Assembly (NCBI RefSeq): GCF_009720385.1 | Contig: NZ_WARX01000025.1 | Span: 1-64,000, forward strand | From: Catellatospora vulcania | Lineage (GTDB): Bacteria; Actinomycetota; Actinomycetes; Mycobacteriales; Micromonosporaceae | Direction: 5' to 3' | DNA: 64,000 nucleotides | Part shown: positions 31,441 through 42,354 of the stretch, one piece after another | How positions within the stretch are numbered: the stretch's first letter is position 1 | How the letters are laid out: each line of letters opens with the position of its first letter | Made by a program: the position numbers and the translations under genes | The notes under the pieces: model-generated | Told to the model about the DNA's origin: nothing | What the model saw: only the letters and a program-made list of their open reading frames with translations | Database searches by the model: none

Positions 31441-32832
31441 ATGAGCACGCGATTCTCCACCCGACGCAAGGCGACCTTCGCGGCCGGACTGGCCGTCCTG
31501 GTCGCCGCGGCCGCCGCCGCGGTCAACGCGATCCCCGCCCACGCCTCGCTGCCCGGCACGCCCTCGGGCTGGCAGCTGGTGTGGAGCGACGACTTCAACG
31601 GCGCGAACAACACGCTGCCGTCGTCCAGCAACTGGATCATCGACACGGGCACGTCCTACCCGGGCGGCCCCGCCCAATGGGGCACCGGCGAGATCCAGAC
31701 GTACACCAACAGCACCAGCAACGTCCGCCACGACGGCGCGGGCAACCTGCTGATCACGCCGATCAAGAGCGGCTCCAGCTGGACCTCGTCGCGTATCGAG
31801 ACGGTCCGCACCGACTTCAAGCCCGCGGCCGGGCGCACCCTGCGCATCGAGGGCCGGATCCAGATGCCCAACGTCACCGGGGCCGCGGCCGCCGGCTACT
31901 GGCCCGCGTTCTGGGCGCTGGGCGCGCCCTACCGGGGCAACTACCAGAACTGGCCGGGCGTCGGCGAGTTCGACATCATGGAGAACGTCAACGGCATCAA
32001 CTCGGTGTGGGGCGTGCTGCACTGCGGCGTCGCACCCGGCGGGCCGTGCAACGAGTTCAACGGCATCGGCGCGAGCCGCGCCTGCCCGGGCAGCAGCTGC
32101 CAGTCGGCGTTCCACACGTACCGCTTCGAGTGGGACCGCACCAACGAGAACGCCCAGCAGCTGCGCTGGTACGTCGACGGGACGCTGTTCCACACCGTGA
32201 ACCAGAGCCAGGTCGGCTCGTACTGGTCCGCGATGACCTCGCACGCCGGCTACTTCCTGCTGCTCAACGTGGCGATGGGCGGGGCGTTCCCGAACGGCGT
32301 GGCGGGTTCGGCGACGCCGACCGGCAGCACCGTGTCGGGCCAGCCGATGCGGGTCGACTACGTGGCGGTCTACCAGACCACGGGTGGCACCACGCCGCCG
32401 TCGTCGCCGCCGGCCAGCCCGCCGCCGGGCGGGGGCAACCGGGACGCGTACGCCAACATCCAGGCCGAGAGCCGCAACGCCCAGACGGGCACCACGATCT
32501 ACGAGGGCTACTACGTCGGCAGCATCGGCAACGGCGACAACCTGCGCTTCGACGGGGTGAACTTCGGTTCGCCGACGCCGCTGGACTTCGTCACCCGGGC
32601 CGCCTCGGGTGCCGCGGGCGGCATCAGCGGGCTGGTCGAGGTGCGGATCGACAGCCCGTCCAATCCGCCGATCGGCAGCTTCGCCATCGCCAACACGGGC
32701 GGCTGGACGAGCTGGCGGGAGATCCCCGCGAACGTGAGCGGGGTGACCGGCACCCACACGGTCTACCTGACCTTCACCAGCGGTCAGCCGAACGACTACG
32801 TGAACATCGACTGGTTCCGCTTCCGGCGCTGA
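31441..32832 (+). CDS. Secreted GH16 endo-beta-glucanase with CBM6
   Basis: The 463-residue protein has an RR-containing signal peptide and a GH16 jelly roll (about 35-320; WQLVWSDDFNG start) with catalytic motif GEFDIMEN (Glu-x-Asp-x-x-Glu). A Pro/Ser linker (TTPPSSPPASPPPGGG) leads to a C-terminal CBM6 (AYANIQAESRNAQTG... DYVNIDWFRF). The ATG follows AGGAGGAG at somewhat long spacing. Likely substrates are laminarin-type beta-1,3- or mixed-linkage glucans. A sugar-responsive LacI-family repressor is implied by the operator upstream. Confidence 0.93.
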   Translation: MSTRFSTRRKATFAAGLAVLVAAAAAAVNAIPAHASLPGTPSGWQLVWSDDFNGANNTLPSSSNWIIDTGTSYPGGPAQWGTGEIQTYTNSTSNVRHDGAGNLLITPIKSGSSWTSSRIETVRTDFKPAAGRTLRIEGRIQMPNVTGAAAAGYWPAFWALGAPYRGNYQNWPGVGEFDIMENVNGINSVWGVLHCGVAPGGPCNEFNGIGASRACPGSSCQSAFHTYRFEWDRTNENAQQLRWYVDGTLFHTVNQSQVGSYWSAMTSHAGYFLLLNVAMGGAFPNGVAGSATPTGSTVSGQPMRVDYVAVYQTTGGTTPPSSPPASPPPGGGNRDAYANIQAESRNAQTGTTIYEGYYVGSIGNGDNLRFDGVNFGSPTPLDFVTRAASGAAGGISGLVEVRIDSPSNPPIGSFAIANTGGWTSWREIPANVSGVTGTHTVYLTFTSGQPNDYVNIDWFRFRR

Positions 32833-32849
32833 CCGATCCGGTGTGGCCC

Positions 32850-32886
32850 GTGGGAGGGCGTGGCAGGCAATGCCGCGCCCTCCCAC
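32850..32886. terminator. Bidirectional hairpin between GH16 and lipoprotein genes
   Basis: GTGGGAGGGCG and its exact complement enclose 15 bases, which themselves pair as GGCA/TGCC. It lies 17 nt after the GH16 stop and 27 nt from the lipoprotein stop, so it can serve both convergent genes. Confidence 0.75.
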
Positions 32887-32913
32887 CGAGGGGCCGATTC
32901 AGGCAGTGCCGAT

Positions 32914-33570
32914 TCAGTACGTGTACCCGCTGTCCCCGGACGGGGAGGCGGCCGCGGCGGGCGACGCCGGGGCGTCCGGCGAGGCATCCGCGCCGGGCGG
33001 GGGCACCGGCACGGGCGTCGCGGTCGGCAGGCAGGTCAGGTTCTTCTTGCCGGTAGGCGCGACGACGAACCAGACGCCGCCGACGGCCTGGCCCTTCCAC
33101 TGCCCGGCCTTCTTGTCGCCCAGGTAGCGGTAGAGCGGCCAGCCGGCCAGGGTGACCTGGGTGGCCCCGTCCTCCCGCTCGACCGTGCCGACGAGCTTGG
33201 CGTCCAGCCCGGTCAGCTTCAGGTTCTCGTCGACCAGCACCGGCGGCCAGACCGCCGCGCAGTCTCCGGAGCAGTTGGAGGCGGGCGGATCGGCGGTGTC
33301 CTTGTCGAACCGGTAGAGCACGAAGCCGTCGGCGTCGGTGACCACGTCGCCCATCTTGGGGATCTTCTTGCCGCGCAGCTCCGCGGTCGGCACGCCGACG
33401 GCGGCGACGACGGACTCGGCGGCGGGCTCGTTGCCCGCCGGCCCCAGCGGTGACGGTGCGGGCTGGGTGAGCGGCGCAGGGCCGTCGCGCAGGCCCGCGC
33501 AGGCGGTCATGGCGCCCAACGGGACCAGCAGCAGTGAGGCTGCGAGTACGACACGAACACTTCGAAGCAT
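32914..33570 (-). CDS. Lipoprotein with repeated Yx(F/W/Y)xxD-type motif
   Basis: A lipoprotein signal (VVLAASLLLVPLGAMTAC) precedes a domain of the COG4315/SCO0930-like family. Paired motifs are LYRFDKDTADPPASNCSGDCAAVWPPVL and LYRYLGDKKAGQWKGQAVGGVWFVV, with a Cys pair in the first. The C-terminal tail is Pro/Ala/Ser-rich. It is the last gene of a three-gene operon behind a flavin reductase and a ferredoxin-tailed membrane protein, so an extracytoplasmic electron-transfer role is suggested. Confidence 0.87.
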   Translation of the reverse strand: MLRSVRVVLAASLLLVPLGAMTACAGLRDGPAPLTQPAPSPLGPAGNEPAAESVVAAVGVPTAELRGKKIPKMGDVVTDADGFVLYRFDKDTADPPASNCSGDCAAVWPPVLVDENLKLTGLDAKLVGTVEREDGATQVTLAGWPLYRYLGDKKAGQWKGQAVGGVWFVVAPTGKKNLTCLPTATPVPVPPPGADASPDAPASPAAAASPSGDSGYTY

Positions 33571-33592
33571 CGGGACTTTCCCTTCTCTCGGC

Positions 33593-34852
33593 TCAGCCGA
33601 CCAGGCTCAGGCGGCGCTGGTTCGGGATGACGGCGGGCAGCGACACGAGCGGGCGGGCCGGGCCCGCCTCCCGCATCGCGCGGGCGAGCGTGGTGAACTG
33701 CCGCGGCGCGTTGACCGCGACCACGCCGGAGGTCACACCGCCCCGGCGGTGGGCGGCGAGCACGCCGCCCCGGGCGATGTCGCGGCGGCCGGGGCGCAGT
33801 TCGGTGACGGCGACCTCCTCGGCCTGGTCGAGGCGGCCGCAGACCTGGATGCGCAGCCCGAACAGGTCGGACCAGTAGCGCGGCAGGACCCCGACGGCGG
33901 GGGCTGCGCGCGAGCCGGACAGCAGCGTGCGGGCCGCGGCCCGGCCCAGCTCCATGGCGGCGATCCACTGGTCGACGCGGGCGGGCTTGTCGCCGTACCA
34001 GGCGTTGGGCCAGCGGGCCACGGCCCCGGCCGCGACGACCCGGTCCACGCCCTGCACCCGCAGGCTCTCGTCGCAGAGCAGGCCGTCGGTGGTGTCGGCG
34101 TGGCGGGCGGTGAACCAGTCGGTGTCGGGCCGTTCGCCGAGCGTGGCGATGACCAGATCGGCGTCGACGTGCGAGCCGTCGTCGAGGTCGAGCCGCCAGC
34201 CGCGGCGGCCCCGGGACAGGTGCTTGACCCGGCGGCCGAGGCGCATGCGTACGCCTTCGTGGCGCATCGTGTCGGCGATCAGCCCGCCCGTGACGGAACC
34301 GACGGCACGTGTCATGACCTGGGGATTCGAGTCGATCATGATGCATTCGCGGGCTAGTGAGCGCACCACGTAGGCGGCCTCGCAGCCGGTGAGACCCGCG
34401 CCGACGACGGCCACCCGCCGTGCCCGGCGCAGGTCGGCGGCCAGGCTGAGCGCGTCGTCGAGGCTGTGCAGGCTGTGCAGGCCGGGCTCGCCGACCGGCC
34501 AGCCGTCCGGGATGACCGGGCGGGCCCCGGTCGCGACGATGAGGGCGTCGTACTCGTACATCTCGCCGGTCTGGGCGTAGACGATCTGGCGTTTGGCGTC
34601 GAGTTCGGCGGCCACCCGCCCGGTCAGCCAGCGCGCGGAGGCGTCGGTGGACAGGTGCACCTCGTCCGGCCGCTGACCGGTGAGCAGCCCTTTCGAGCAG
34701 GCTGGCCGGTGATACGGCGGGTGGGACTCGCCGGCCAGCACGGAGACCGCGCCGGTGAACCCGAGCCGGTCCAGCTCCTCCACCGCCGCCACCGCGGCAC
34801 GCCCGCCGCCGACGACGACGACCCGGTCCAGGTCTGATGTGCGGTGCCTCAT
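33593..34852 (-). CDS. FAD/NAD(P)-dependent ferredoxin reductase-type oxidoreductase
   Basis: The 419-residue enzyme has the FAD-binding VVVVGGGRAAVAA near the N-terminus, an NAD(P)-binding VAVVGAGLTGCEAA near residue 150, and the family segments ATGARPVIP, LVIATLGERPDTDW and VVAAGAVARWPN. This is the two-dinucleotide layout of ferredoxin/rubredoxin reductases. The ATG follows GAGGAGC. It probably passes electrons between NAD(P)H and the [Fe-S] domain of the preceding gene product. Confidence 0.93.
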   Translation of the reverse strand: MRHRTSDLDRVVVVGGGRAAVAAVEELDRLGFTGAVSVLAGESHPPYHRPACSKGLLTGQRPDEVHLSTDASARWLTGRVAAELDAKRQIVYAQTGEMYEYDALIVATGARPVIPDGWPVGEPGLHSLHSLDDALSLAADLRRARRVAVVGAGLTGCEAAYVVRSLARECIMIDSNPQVMTRAVGSVTGGLIADTMRHEGVRMRLGRRVKHLSRGRRGWRLDLDDGSHVDADLVIATLGERPDTDWFTARHADTTDGLLCDESLRVQGVDRVVAAGAVARWPNAWYGDKPARVDQWIAAMELGRAAARTLLSGSRAAPAVGVLPRYWSDLFGLRIQVCGRLDQAEEVAVTELRPGRRDIARGGVLAAHRRGGVTSGVVAVNAPRQFTTLARAMREAGPARPLVSLPAVIPNQRRLSLVG

Positions 34853-34916
34853 GCCTGCTCCTCGTTCCGCCCGCCACCGGTGTGGCGAAGCCGGACGGTC
34901 CACTCGCGGTGCTCGG

Positions 34917-35930
34917 TCACGGCTGTTCCTCGTTGGCCAGGTCGGCGACGTGGAAACGGTCGCGCGCGCCGGCGGCCCGGTGCGAAGCCCGGCTGTGCCG
35001 CCGGGACTGCCGGAACTCGTCGAGTTCGGTGGCGGGTTCGAAGGTGGTGCGGCCCGGCGGGCGGAGGTCGGCGAAGTCGTCGGCGGGTGGTGTCTCGGCG
35101 CGCTCGCGCTGGCGCACGATGAGCGGGGTCACCGGCGCCGGGGGCGCGGCCGGGGCGGCCCCGGCCGGACGCCGGACGGTGATGGCGCGGGCCGGGCAGA
35201 CCTCGACGGCCCGGACCACCTCTTCGAGGCGGTAGGCGGGCGGGGCGGCGGTGTAGTCGAGCCGCCCGTCGCTGCGCAGGCTGAACACGCTGGGCGACTC
35301 CTGCTCGCAGAAGCCGAACCGGGCGCATTTCACCGGGTCCACGTCGACCACCAGGCTGTCACGCGGCTGCTCGGGGCGCACGACGGCGAGCACGTTGTCG
35401 GACTCGACCCGGCGGTTGCGGCGCGGCCAGGTGGTGAACCACAACGCGACCGTCGCCAGCCAGGCCGTGTACACCGGCCCCCAGACCCAGGCCGGGCCGG
35501 TGTCCGTGCCGGAGATCAGCACGTGCGCCGAGACCAGCGAGAACCCGACGTAGGTGGCCATGTGCACGGCGCGCCAGCGGCTGAACCCGAGCCTGCGCTG
35601 GATCACGATCGAGATCGCACCGGCCAGCACCAGTTCCAGGCCCAGCACGCCGGCGCCGACGCCGACGGGGTCATGGGTGTCCACGAACGGCACGACCACC
35701 TCGACCAGGCTGATGGTGCCGTTCGGCACGGCGAGCTGGGCGATCCCGTGCACCAGGCCCAGCGTCAGCCCCACCAGGGCGACGCCCTGATGGGCGGCGT
35801 ACGCCACGGATCGGCGGATCCGGCTCAGACCCCATCCGTTGCGCAACGCGACGCCGCCGAGCACTGCCAGCCAGAGCAGCCCGAACGACGTGAATCCCAC
35901 CGTCGCGGCGATGACATGAGTACTCTCCAT
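34917..35930 (-). CDS. Ferric-reductase-like membrane protein with C-terminal ferredoxin domain
   Basis: Residues 1-190 are six hydrophobic helices with paired His (AYAAHQGVALVGLTLGLVHG, HMATYVGFSLVSAHV) as in ferric reductase-like heme proteins. A cytosolic domain follows with VDPVKCARFGFCEQESPSVF and AVEVCPARAITV. The C-x5-C...CP spacing is that of [3Fe-4S] or [4Fe-4S] ferredoxins used by P450s. An Arg-rich tail ends the 337 residues. The fusion would join a soluble electron donor to a transmembrane heme path. The reductase gene is 64 nt downstream in the same operon. Confidence 0.88.
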   Translation of the reverse strand: MESTHVIAATVGFTSFGLLWLAVLGGVALRNGWGLSRIRRSVAYAAHQGVALVGLTLGLVHGIAQLAVPNGTISLVEVVVPFVDTHDPVGVGAGVLGLELVLAGAISIVIQRRLGFSRWRAVHMATYVGFSLVSAHVLISGTDTGPAWVWGPVYTAWLATVALWFTTWPRRNRRVESDNVLAVVRPEQPRDSLVVDVDPVKCARFGFCEQESPSVFSLRSDGRLDYTAAPPAYRLEEVVRAVEVCPARAITVRRPAGAAPAAPPAPVTPLIVRQRERAETPPADDFADLRPPGRTTFEPATELDEFRQSRRHSRASHRAAGARDRFHVADLANEEQP

Positions 35931-35949
35931 AACCGTCCCGCTACTCTGT

Positions 35950-35980
35950 CGAATAAGCGTTAATGGCATCGCGAATAAGC
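35950..35980. promoter_or_regulatory. Direct repeats upstream of the redox operon
   Basis: CGAATAAGC occurs at 35950-35958 and 35972-35980, 22 bp apart, 20-50 bp upstream of the membrane reductase start. Two helical turns of spacing suggests an operator for an unidentified regulator. Confidence 0.4.
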
Positions 35981-36222
35981 TCTACGATCCCTTTGGGACG
36001 ACACCTTCAACCCTTTACGGCACAATGTCAATGCCTGCGACCACATCGCGGACGCCCGGTGCGAACTGGGCACACTAATTTAGTTCCGTCCTATGCGGAC
36101 CCTAATAACGGCTTAACAAAGCCTCCGGGGATTGACTGGGGAGCACGGGTCCCGCATAGGCTCCTGGCGCCGCCAATCAGGTAGTCGCATCAAGTATTCG
36201 GGCGAACACGGAAAGGTGTCTG

Positions 36223-36954
36223 ATGGACATTCGCCTCGCCCGGACCGCTGCGGTGGCAGCGCTCGCGGCCCTCATGGTCGCGGTGGCGCTCACCCCGCCG
36301 CCGGCCGGCTCCGCCGCGTACGCCGACGAACCCGGTCCCGGCTGGACCGTCACCGAGTTCGGGCCGCTCGGTCCCGCCGACCGGGACCTGCTGGTCCGGG
36401 TACGCCTCGCCGGGCTCTGGGAGGCCCCCGCCGGCAAGCAGGCCCAGGACCGGGCCCGCAGCGACAAGGTCAGAGAGATCGGCCACCACATCAGTGCCGA
36501 GCACATCGCACTGGACGCCGAGGTGCTCAAGGTCGCGGCGCAACTGCAGGTGGCGGTGCCCGACCGGCCCAACGCCGAGCAGCAGGGCTGGCTCGACGAG
36601 CTGAACGGACTGCGCGGCGAGACGTGGGACAACGTCTTCATCGCCCGACTGCGCGTCGCGCACGGCAAGGTCTTCAGCGTCGTCGCGGCGGTCCGCGCGG
36701 GCACCCGCAACGAGGTGATCCGCGAGTTCGCCCAGAAGGCCGTGACGATCGTGATGCGGCACATGACGTACCTGGAGAGCACCGGACTGGTCGACTACAG
36801 CTCGTTGCCCGCACCCCCCACCCCGGCCGCCGCGCCGAACTCCGCCGCGGGCCCCCGCACCGGCGGCCCGCCCGACCCGCTGATCTGGCTGATCCTGGCG
36901 ACCTCGCTGGCCGTGGGCGCGGTGACCACCGCCCGCATCCGACACCCCCGCTGA
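36223..36954 (+). CDS. DUF4142-type exported protein with C-terminal membrane anchor
   Basis: A signal peptide (AAVAALAALMVAVALTPPPAGSAAYA) precedes a four-helix, ferritin-like DUF4142 region (PLGPADRDLLVRVRLAGLWEAPAGKQAQDRA... HHISAEHIALDAEVLKVAAQL... VMRHMTYLESTGLVDY). A Pro/Ala-rich linker leads to one TM helix (LIWLILATSLAVGAVTTA). The start follows GGAAAGGTG. The domain faces outside. The family has no settled function. The next gene begins 64 nt downstream. Confidence 0.87.
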   Translation: MDIRLARTAAVAALAALMVAVALTPPPAGSAAYADEPGPGWTVTEFGPLGPADRDLLVRVRLAGLWEAPAGKQAQDRARSDKVREIGHHISAEHIALDAEVLKVAAQLQVAVPDRPNAEQQGWLDELNGLRGETWDNVFIARLRVAHGKVFSVVAAVRAGTRNEVIREFAQKAVTIVMRHMTYLESTGLVDYSSLPAPPTPAAAPNSAAGPRTGGPPDPLIWLILATSLAVGAVTTARIRHPR

Positions 36955-37018
36955 CCCGGCCGCGGTCGCCGCCCCCGGCGGCCGCGTCCGGTGACCCACC
37001 TCCCGGAAGGACACCCCG

Positions 37019-38146
37019 ATGGCACGCAGTCACTCCCCCCGGCACCGGATGGAACCTCGCGCGATGCGATTACTGGCCGCGGTGATCGTGCTGATCGCCG
37101 CGACGGTGCTGGCCACCATCAGCCAGGTCTCGCAGGCCGCGACCGGCGACGGCGCCACCCCCGCCGCAGAGGTCCCGGCGGCGCTCGCCGCGGCCGCCCG
37201 TATCCCGAACGACCAGGGCCCCGACGCCGAATGCACCCGGCCGCGCTCGCCCGCGCGCTGCCACGCCCCGACCGGCCCGGCCGTCGACAGCGACTTCGTC
37301 GACATCCGCTCGATCGCGCCGAATGTGCGCGAGCGCCGCGCGACCCCGGAGGGCTCGGCGGGCACGTTCACCTCGCTGTGCGGCCGCAACCTCAACGACC
37401 ACCGCAACCCCGACAACTTCATCGTCGCGCCGGGCGTCAGCAACGGCGCCCACCACACGCACGACTACGTGGGCAACCTGTCCGCCGACGGCAACTCCAC
37501 CAACGAGAGCCTCGCCGCGGCGGGCACCACCTGCCGGCGCAACGACCTGTCCACCTACTACTGGCCGGTGCTGCGCCAGCGCGGCACCACCGGCGAGGAC
37601 GCGACCGCCGACGGCGGCGGCAACGACGGCAACATCGGACGCATCCTGCGCCCGGCTTCGGTGCGGCTGGAGTTCCGCGGCAACCGCTTCGCGAAGGTCA
37701 CCGCGATGCCGGACTTCATCCGCCTGATCACCGGCGATGCCAAAGCGGTCACCAACGGCCCGACCAACGCCAAGGCGCAGTGGACCTGCACCGGCTTCAC
37801 CAACCGCCGCACCACCAAGTACCCGCTGTGCCCGCGGGGCAGCCAGGTGCAGCGGGTGCTGGACTTCCCGAGCTGCTGGGACGGCGTCAACGCCGACAGC
37901 GCCAACCACCGCGCGCACGCGATCTTCCCCGACGCGGACGGGCGTTGCCCGGAGGGCACCAAGCCGATCGCGCAGCTGCGCATGACGCTGACCTACAGCG
38001 TGCCGCGCGGGCGGTCGTTCGCGCTGGACACGTTCCCGGAGCAGAACCACAGCCCGCTCACCGACCACGCCGACTTCGTCAACGTGATGCCGGACCAGCT
38101 GGTCACGTTCGCGACCGACTGCATCAACCGGGGCCGCCGCTGCTGA
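37019..38146 (+). CDS. Secreted DUF1996-domain protein
   Basis: The 375-residue protein has an N-terminal export signal (LLAAVIVLIAATVLATISQVSQA) and a DUF1996 domain. Landmarks are the His-rich GAHHTHDYVGNLSADGNSTNESL, WPVLRQRG, LDFPSCWDGVNADSANHRAHAIFPD and DQLVTFATDCINRG. Several Cys probably form disulfides. DUF1996 is found in actinomycetes and fungi; its activity is unknown, but the clustered His and Asp suggest metal binding. The start follows GGAAGGA. Confidence 0.9.
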   Translation: MARSHSPRHRMEPRAMRLLAAVIVLIAATVLATISQVSQAATGDGATPAAEVPAALAAAARIPNDQGPDAECTRPRSPARCHAPTGPAVDSDFVDIRSIAPNVRERRATPEGSAGTFTSLCGRNLNDHRNPDNFIVAPGVSNGAHHTHDYVGNLSADGNSTNESLAAAGTTCRRNDLSTYYWPVLRQRGTTGEDATADGGGNDGNIGRILRPASVRLEFRGNRFAKVTAMPDFIRLITGDAKAVTNGPTNAKAQWTCTGFTNRRTTKYPLCPRGSQVQRVLDFPSCWDGVNADSANHRAHAIFPDADGRCPEGTKPIAQLRMTLTYSVPRGRSFALDTFPEQNHSPLTDHADFVNVMPDQLVTFATDCINRGRRC

Positions 38147-38160
38147 CCCGGCCCGAGATC

Positions 38161-38192
38161 AGGGGGTACGCGACCGCATCCGCGTACCCCCT
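38161..38192. terminator. Terminator hairpin after DUF1996 gene
   Basis: AGGGGGTACGCG and its exact complement enclose an 8-base loop, with a short T-rich end (CTTT). It lies between the convergent DUF1996 and small membrane protein genes. Nearly the same hairpin recurs at 38644-38672. Confidence 0.85.
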
Positions 38193-38202
38193 CTTTGCGT
38201 GT

Positions 38203-38631
38203 CTAGGCGGTGGCGACCGGCGGGAGGAGCAGGGCCGGGCGGGGCCAGACGCCGAGGGCGAGCAGGGCGACGGTGGCCGTGCCGCCGAGCAGCAGCGGCG
38301 TCAGGCCGACGTCGAGAGCGAACACGAAGACCAGCCCGAACTGTCCCATCATCATCGCTCCCCAGGCCCTGATCGCGGTGACGGTGTAGAGCCGGGCGAC
38401 GTCGGAGCGGCGGATCCGGGCGGCGATCGGCGCGGCGGGCAGGTAGATCACCGCACTCAGCACCGCGGAGCCGAGGAAGGCCAGCAGGGCGGTGGTGCTC
38501 CAGCCGAAGGTGAACCCGCCCAGGGCGACCGTGGCGATGAGGGTGAAGAACGCGTAGACCGAGGCGAGCGCGACCACGATCCACCGGAGGACGGTGATGT
38601 GGGTGCTCAGCCGGGGGTCGAGAGAGGACAT
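38203..38631 (-). CDS. Small four-TM membrane protein, unknown
   Basis: The 142-residue protein is almost wholly hydrophobic, with about four TM helices (WIVVALASVYAFFTLIATVALGG, TTALLAFLGSAVLSAVIYLPAA, MMMGQFGLVFVFALDVG, LLLGGTATVALLALGVW). No family motif is visible. The ATG lacks a ribosome site and is 13 nt from a hairpin, so translation may be leaderless or controlled by that hairpin. Confidence 0.7.
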   Translation of the reverse strand: MSSLDPRLSTHITVLRWIVVALASVYAFFTLIATVALGGFTFGWSTTALLAFLGSAVLSAVIYLPAAPIAARIRRSDVARLYTVTAIRAWGAMMMGQFGLVFVFALDVGLTPLLLGGTATVALLALGVWPRPALLLPPVATA

Positions 38632-38643
38632 GAGCGAGTTTAA

Positions 38644-38672
38644 GGGGGTACGCGCCGCACCCGCGTACCCCC
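38644..38672. terminator. Twin hairpin after the GH9 gene
   Basis: GGGGGTACGCG pairs perfectly with CGCGTACCCCC across a 7-base loop. The stem repeats that of the hairpin at 38161. In the minus direction it is 75 nt behind the GH9 stop and 13 nt before the small membrane protein start. Confidence 0.75.
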
Positions 38673-38746
38673 GAACGGTCCGCTTGGGCTCGGACCGGTG
38701 TGCCCGCGCCGCCGTCACCCCCTGGCGGCGGCGCGGGCCGGAGACG

Positions 38747-41665
<2,919 letters not shown>

Positions 41666-41715
41666 CTACCCCGCCCGACGCGGTGGCCAGGCACGGTGGT
41701 GATCGGGCGTAAGTG

Positions 41716-41773
41716 TTGCGGGAGCGCTCCCACAACTGCGGACCAATGTAGCCGGATGTCACGCGCATGTGAA
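41716..41773 (-). promoter_or_regulatory. GH9 promoter with CebR-like operator
   Basis: On the minus strand, TTCACA (41768-41773) and TACATT (41745-41750) are 17 bp apart, followed by a 20-bp near-perfect palindrome with core GGGAGCGCTCCC (41720-41731). The core is the known CebR/LacI-type cellulase operator. It would block transcription near the start point in the absence of cello-oligosaccharide. Confidence 0.8.
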
Positions 41774-41805
41774 GCGTCAATGACCAGCGCGTATCCGATG
41801 ATCTA

Positions 41806-41819
41806 TGGAAACGCTCCCA
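41806..41819. promoter_or_regulatory. Second CebR-like box upstream of GH9
   Basis: TGGAAACGCTCCCA matches the TGGGAGCGCTCCCA consensus at 12 of 14 positions. It lies about 75-85 bp upstream of the main operator, possibly allowing looping. Confidence 0.55.
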
Positions 41820-41857
41820 TATCGACTCATCCCGATGGAACTTTCAGTGTTCAGGAT

Positions 41858-42205
41858 TCACGGCCGGGGGCGGAGCCGGAACTCGTTGCCCTCCGGGTCG
41901 GCCAGCAGGGTCCACGGCGTGCTCGACGCCTCCACCGGCACGTGGCGCGCGCCCATGTCCATCAGCCGCTCGATGTCGCCGACGAGGTCGTCGCAGTCGA
42001 GTTCCACCTGAAGCCGGTTGCGGCCGACCTTGGCGGCGGGCGCCTGCACGAACAGCATGCCCGGATACGACGCCTGGTCGGGCGCGATCGCCACGGCGTC
42101 GGGCCGCTCCTCCAGTATCTGGAAGTGGAGGACCTCGGCCCACCAGCGAGCCAGCCGTGCCGGATCCCCGGCGTCCACTGCGGTGCCATGCCAGCGCAGC
42201 CCCAT
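41858..42205 (-). CDS. VOC (glyoxalase/bleomycin-resistance fold) protein
   Basis: The 115-residue protein begins MGLRWHGTAVDAGDPARLARWWAEVLHF and ends TLLADPEGNEFRLRPRP, both typical of VOC-fold proteins. His6, a mid-strand acidic residue (QVELDC) and Glu in GNEFRL sit where metal ligands often lie. The ATG has GGAGG upstream. The substrate is unknown; members bind small metabolites or antibiotics. Confidence 0.88.
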   Translation of the reverse strand: MGLRWHGTAVDAGDPARLARWWAEVLHFQILEERPDAVAIAPDQASYPGMLFVQAPAAKVGRNRLQVELDCDDLVGDIERLMDMGARHVPVEASSTPWTLLADPEGNEFRLRPRP

Positions 42206-42291
42206 CGCCGCCTCCTGCCGGTGTGGACAGAGTGCCGAAAGCGTACGCCGCCGGATTCCCGTCTGCCACCACCTGTAAACCCGCACGACAG

Positions 42292-42343
42292 AAAGGACGG
42301 GCACCTGCACATCGCTGTGCGACGTGGAAGGTGCCCGTCCTTT
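42292..42343. repeat. Long inverted repeat D (family 2), behind the dikinase gene
   Basis: Perfect 15-bp arms (AAAGGACGGGCACCT and complement) enclose 22 bases with an inner GCAC/GTGC stem. It begins 12 nt behind the ppdK stop. Over about 47 positions it aligns with the repeat at 49903-49946 read on the other strand. Confidence 0.8.
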
Positions 42344-42354
42344 AAGTTCACCTG

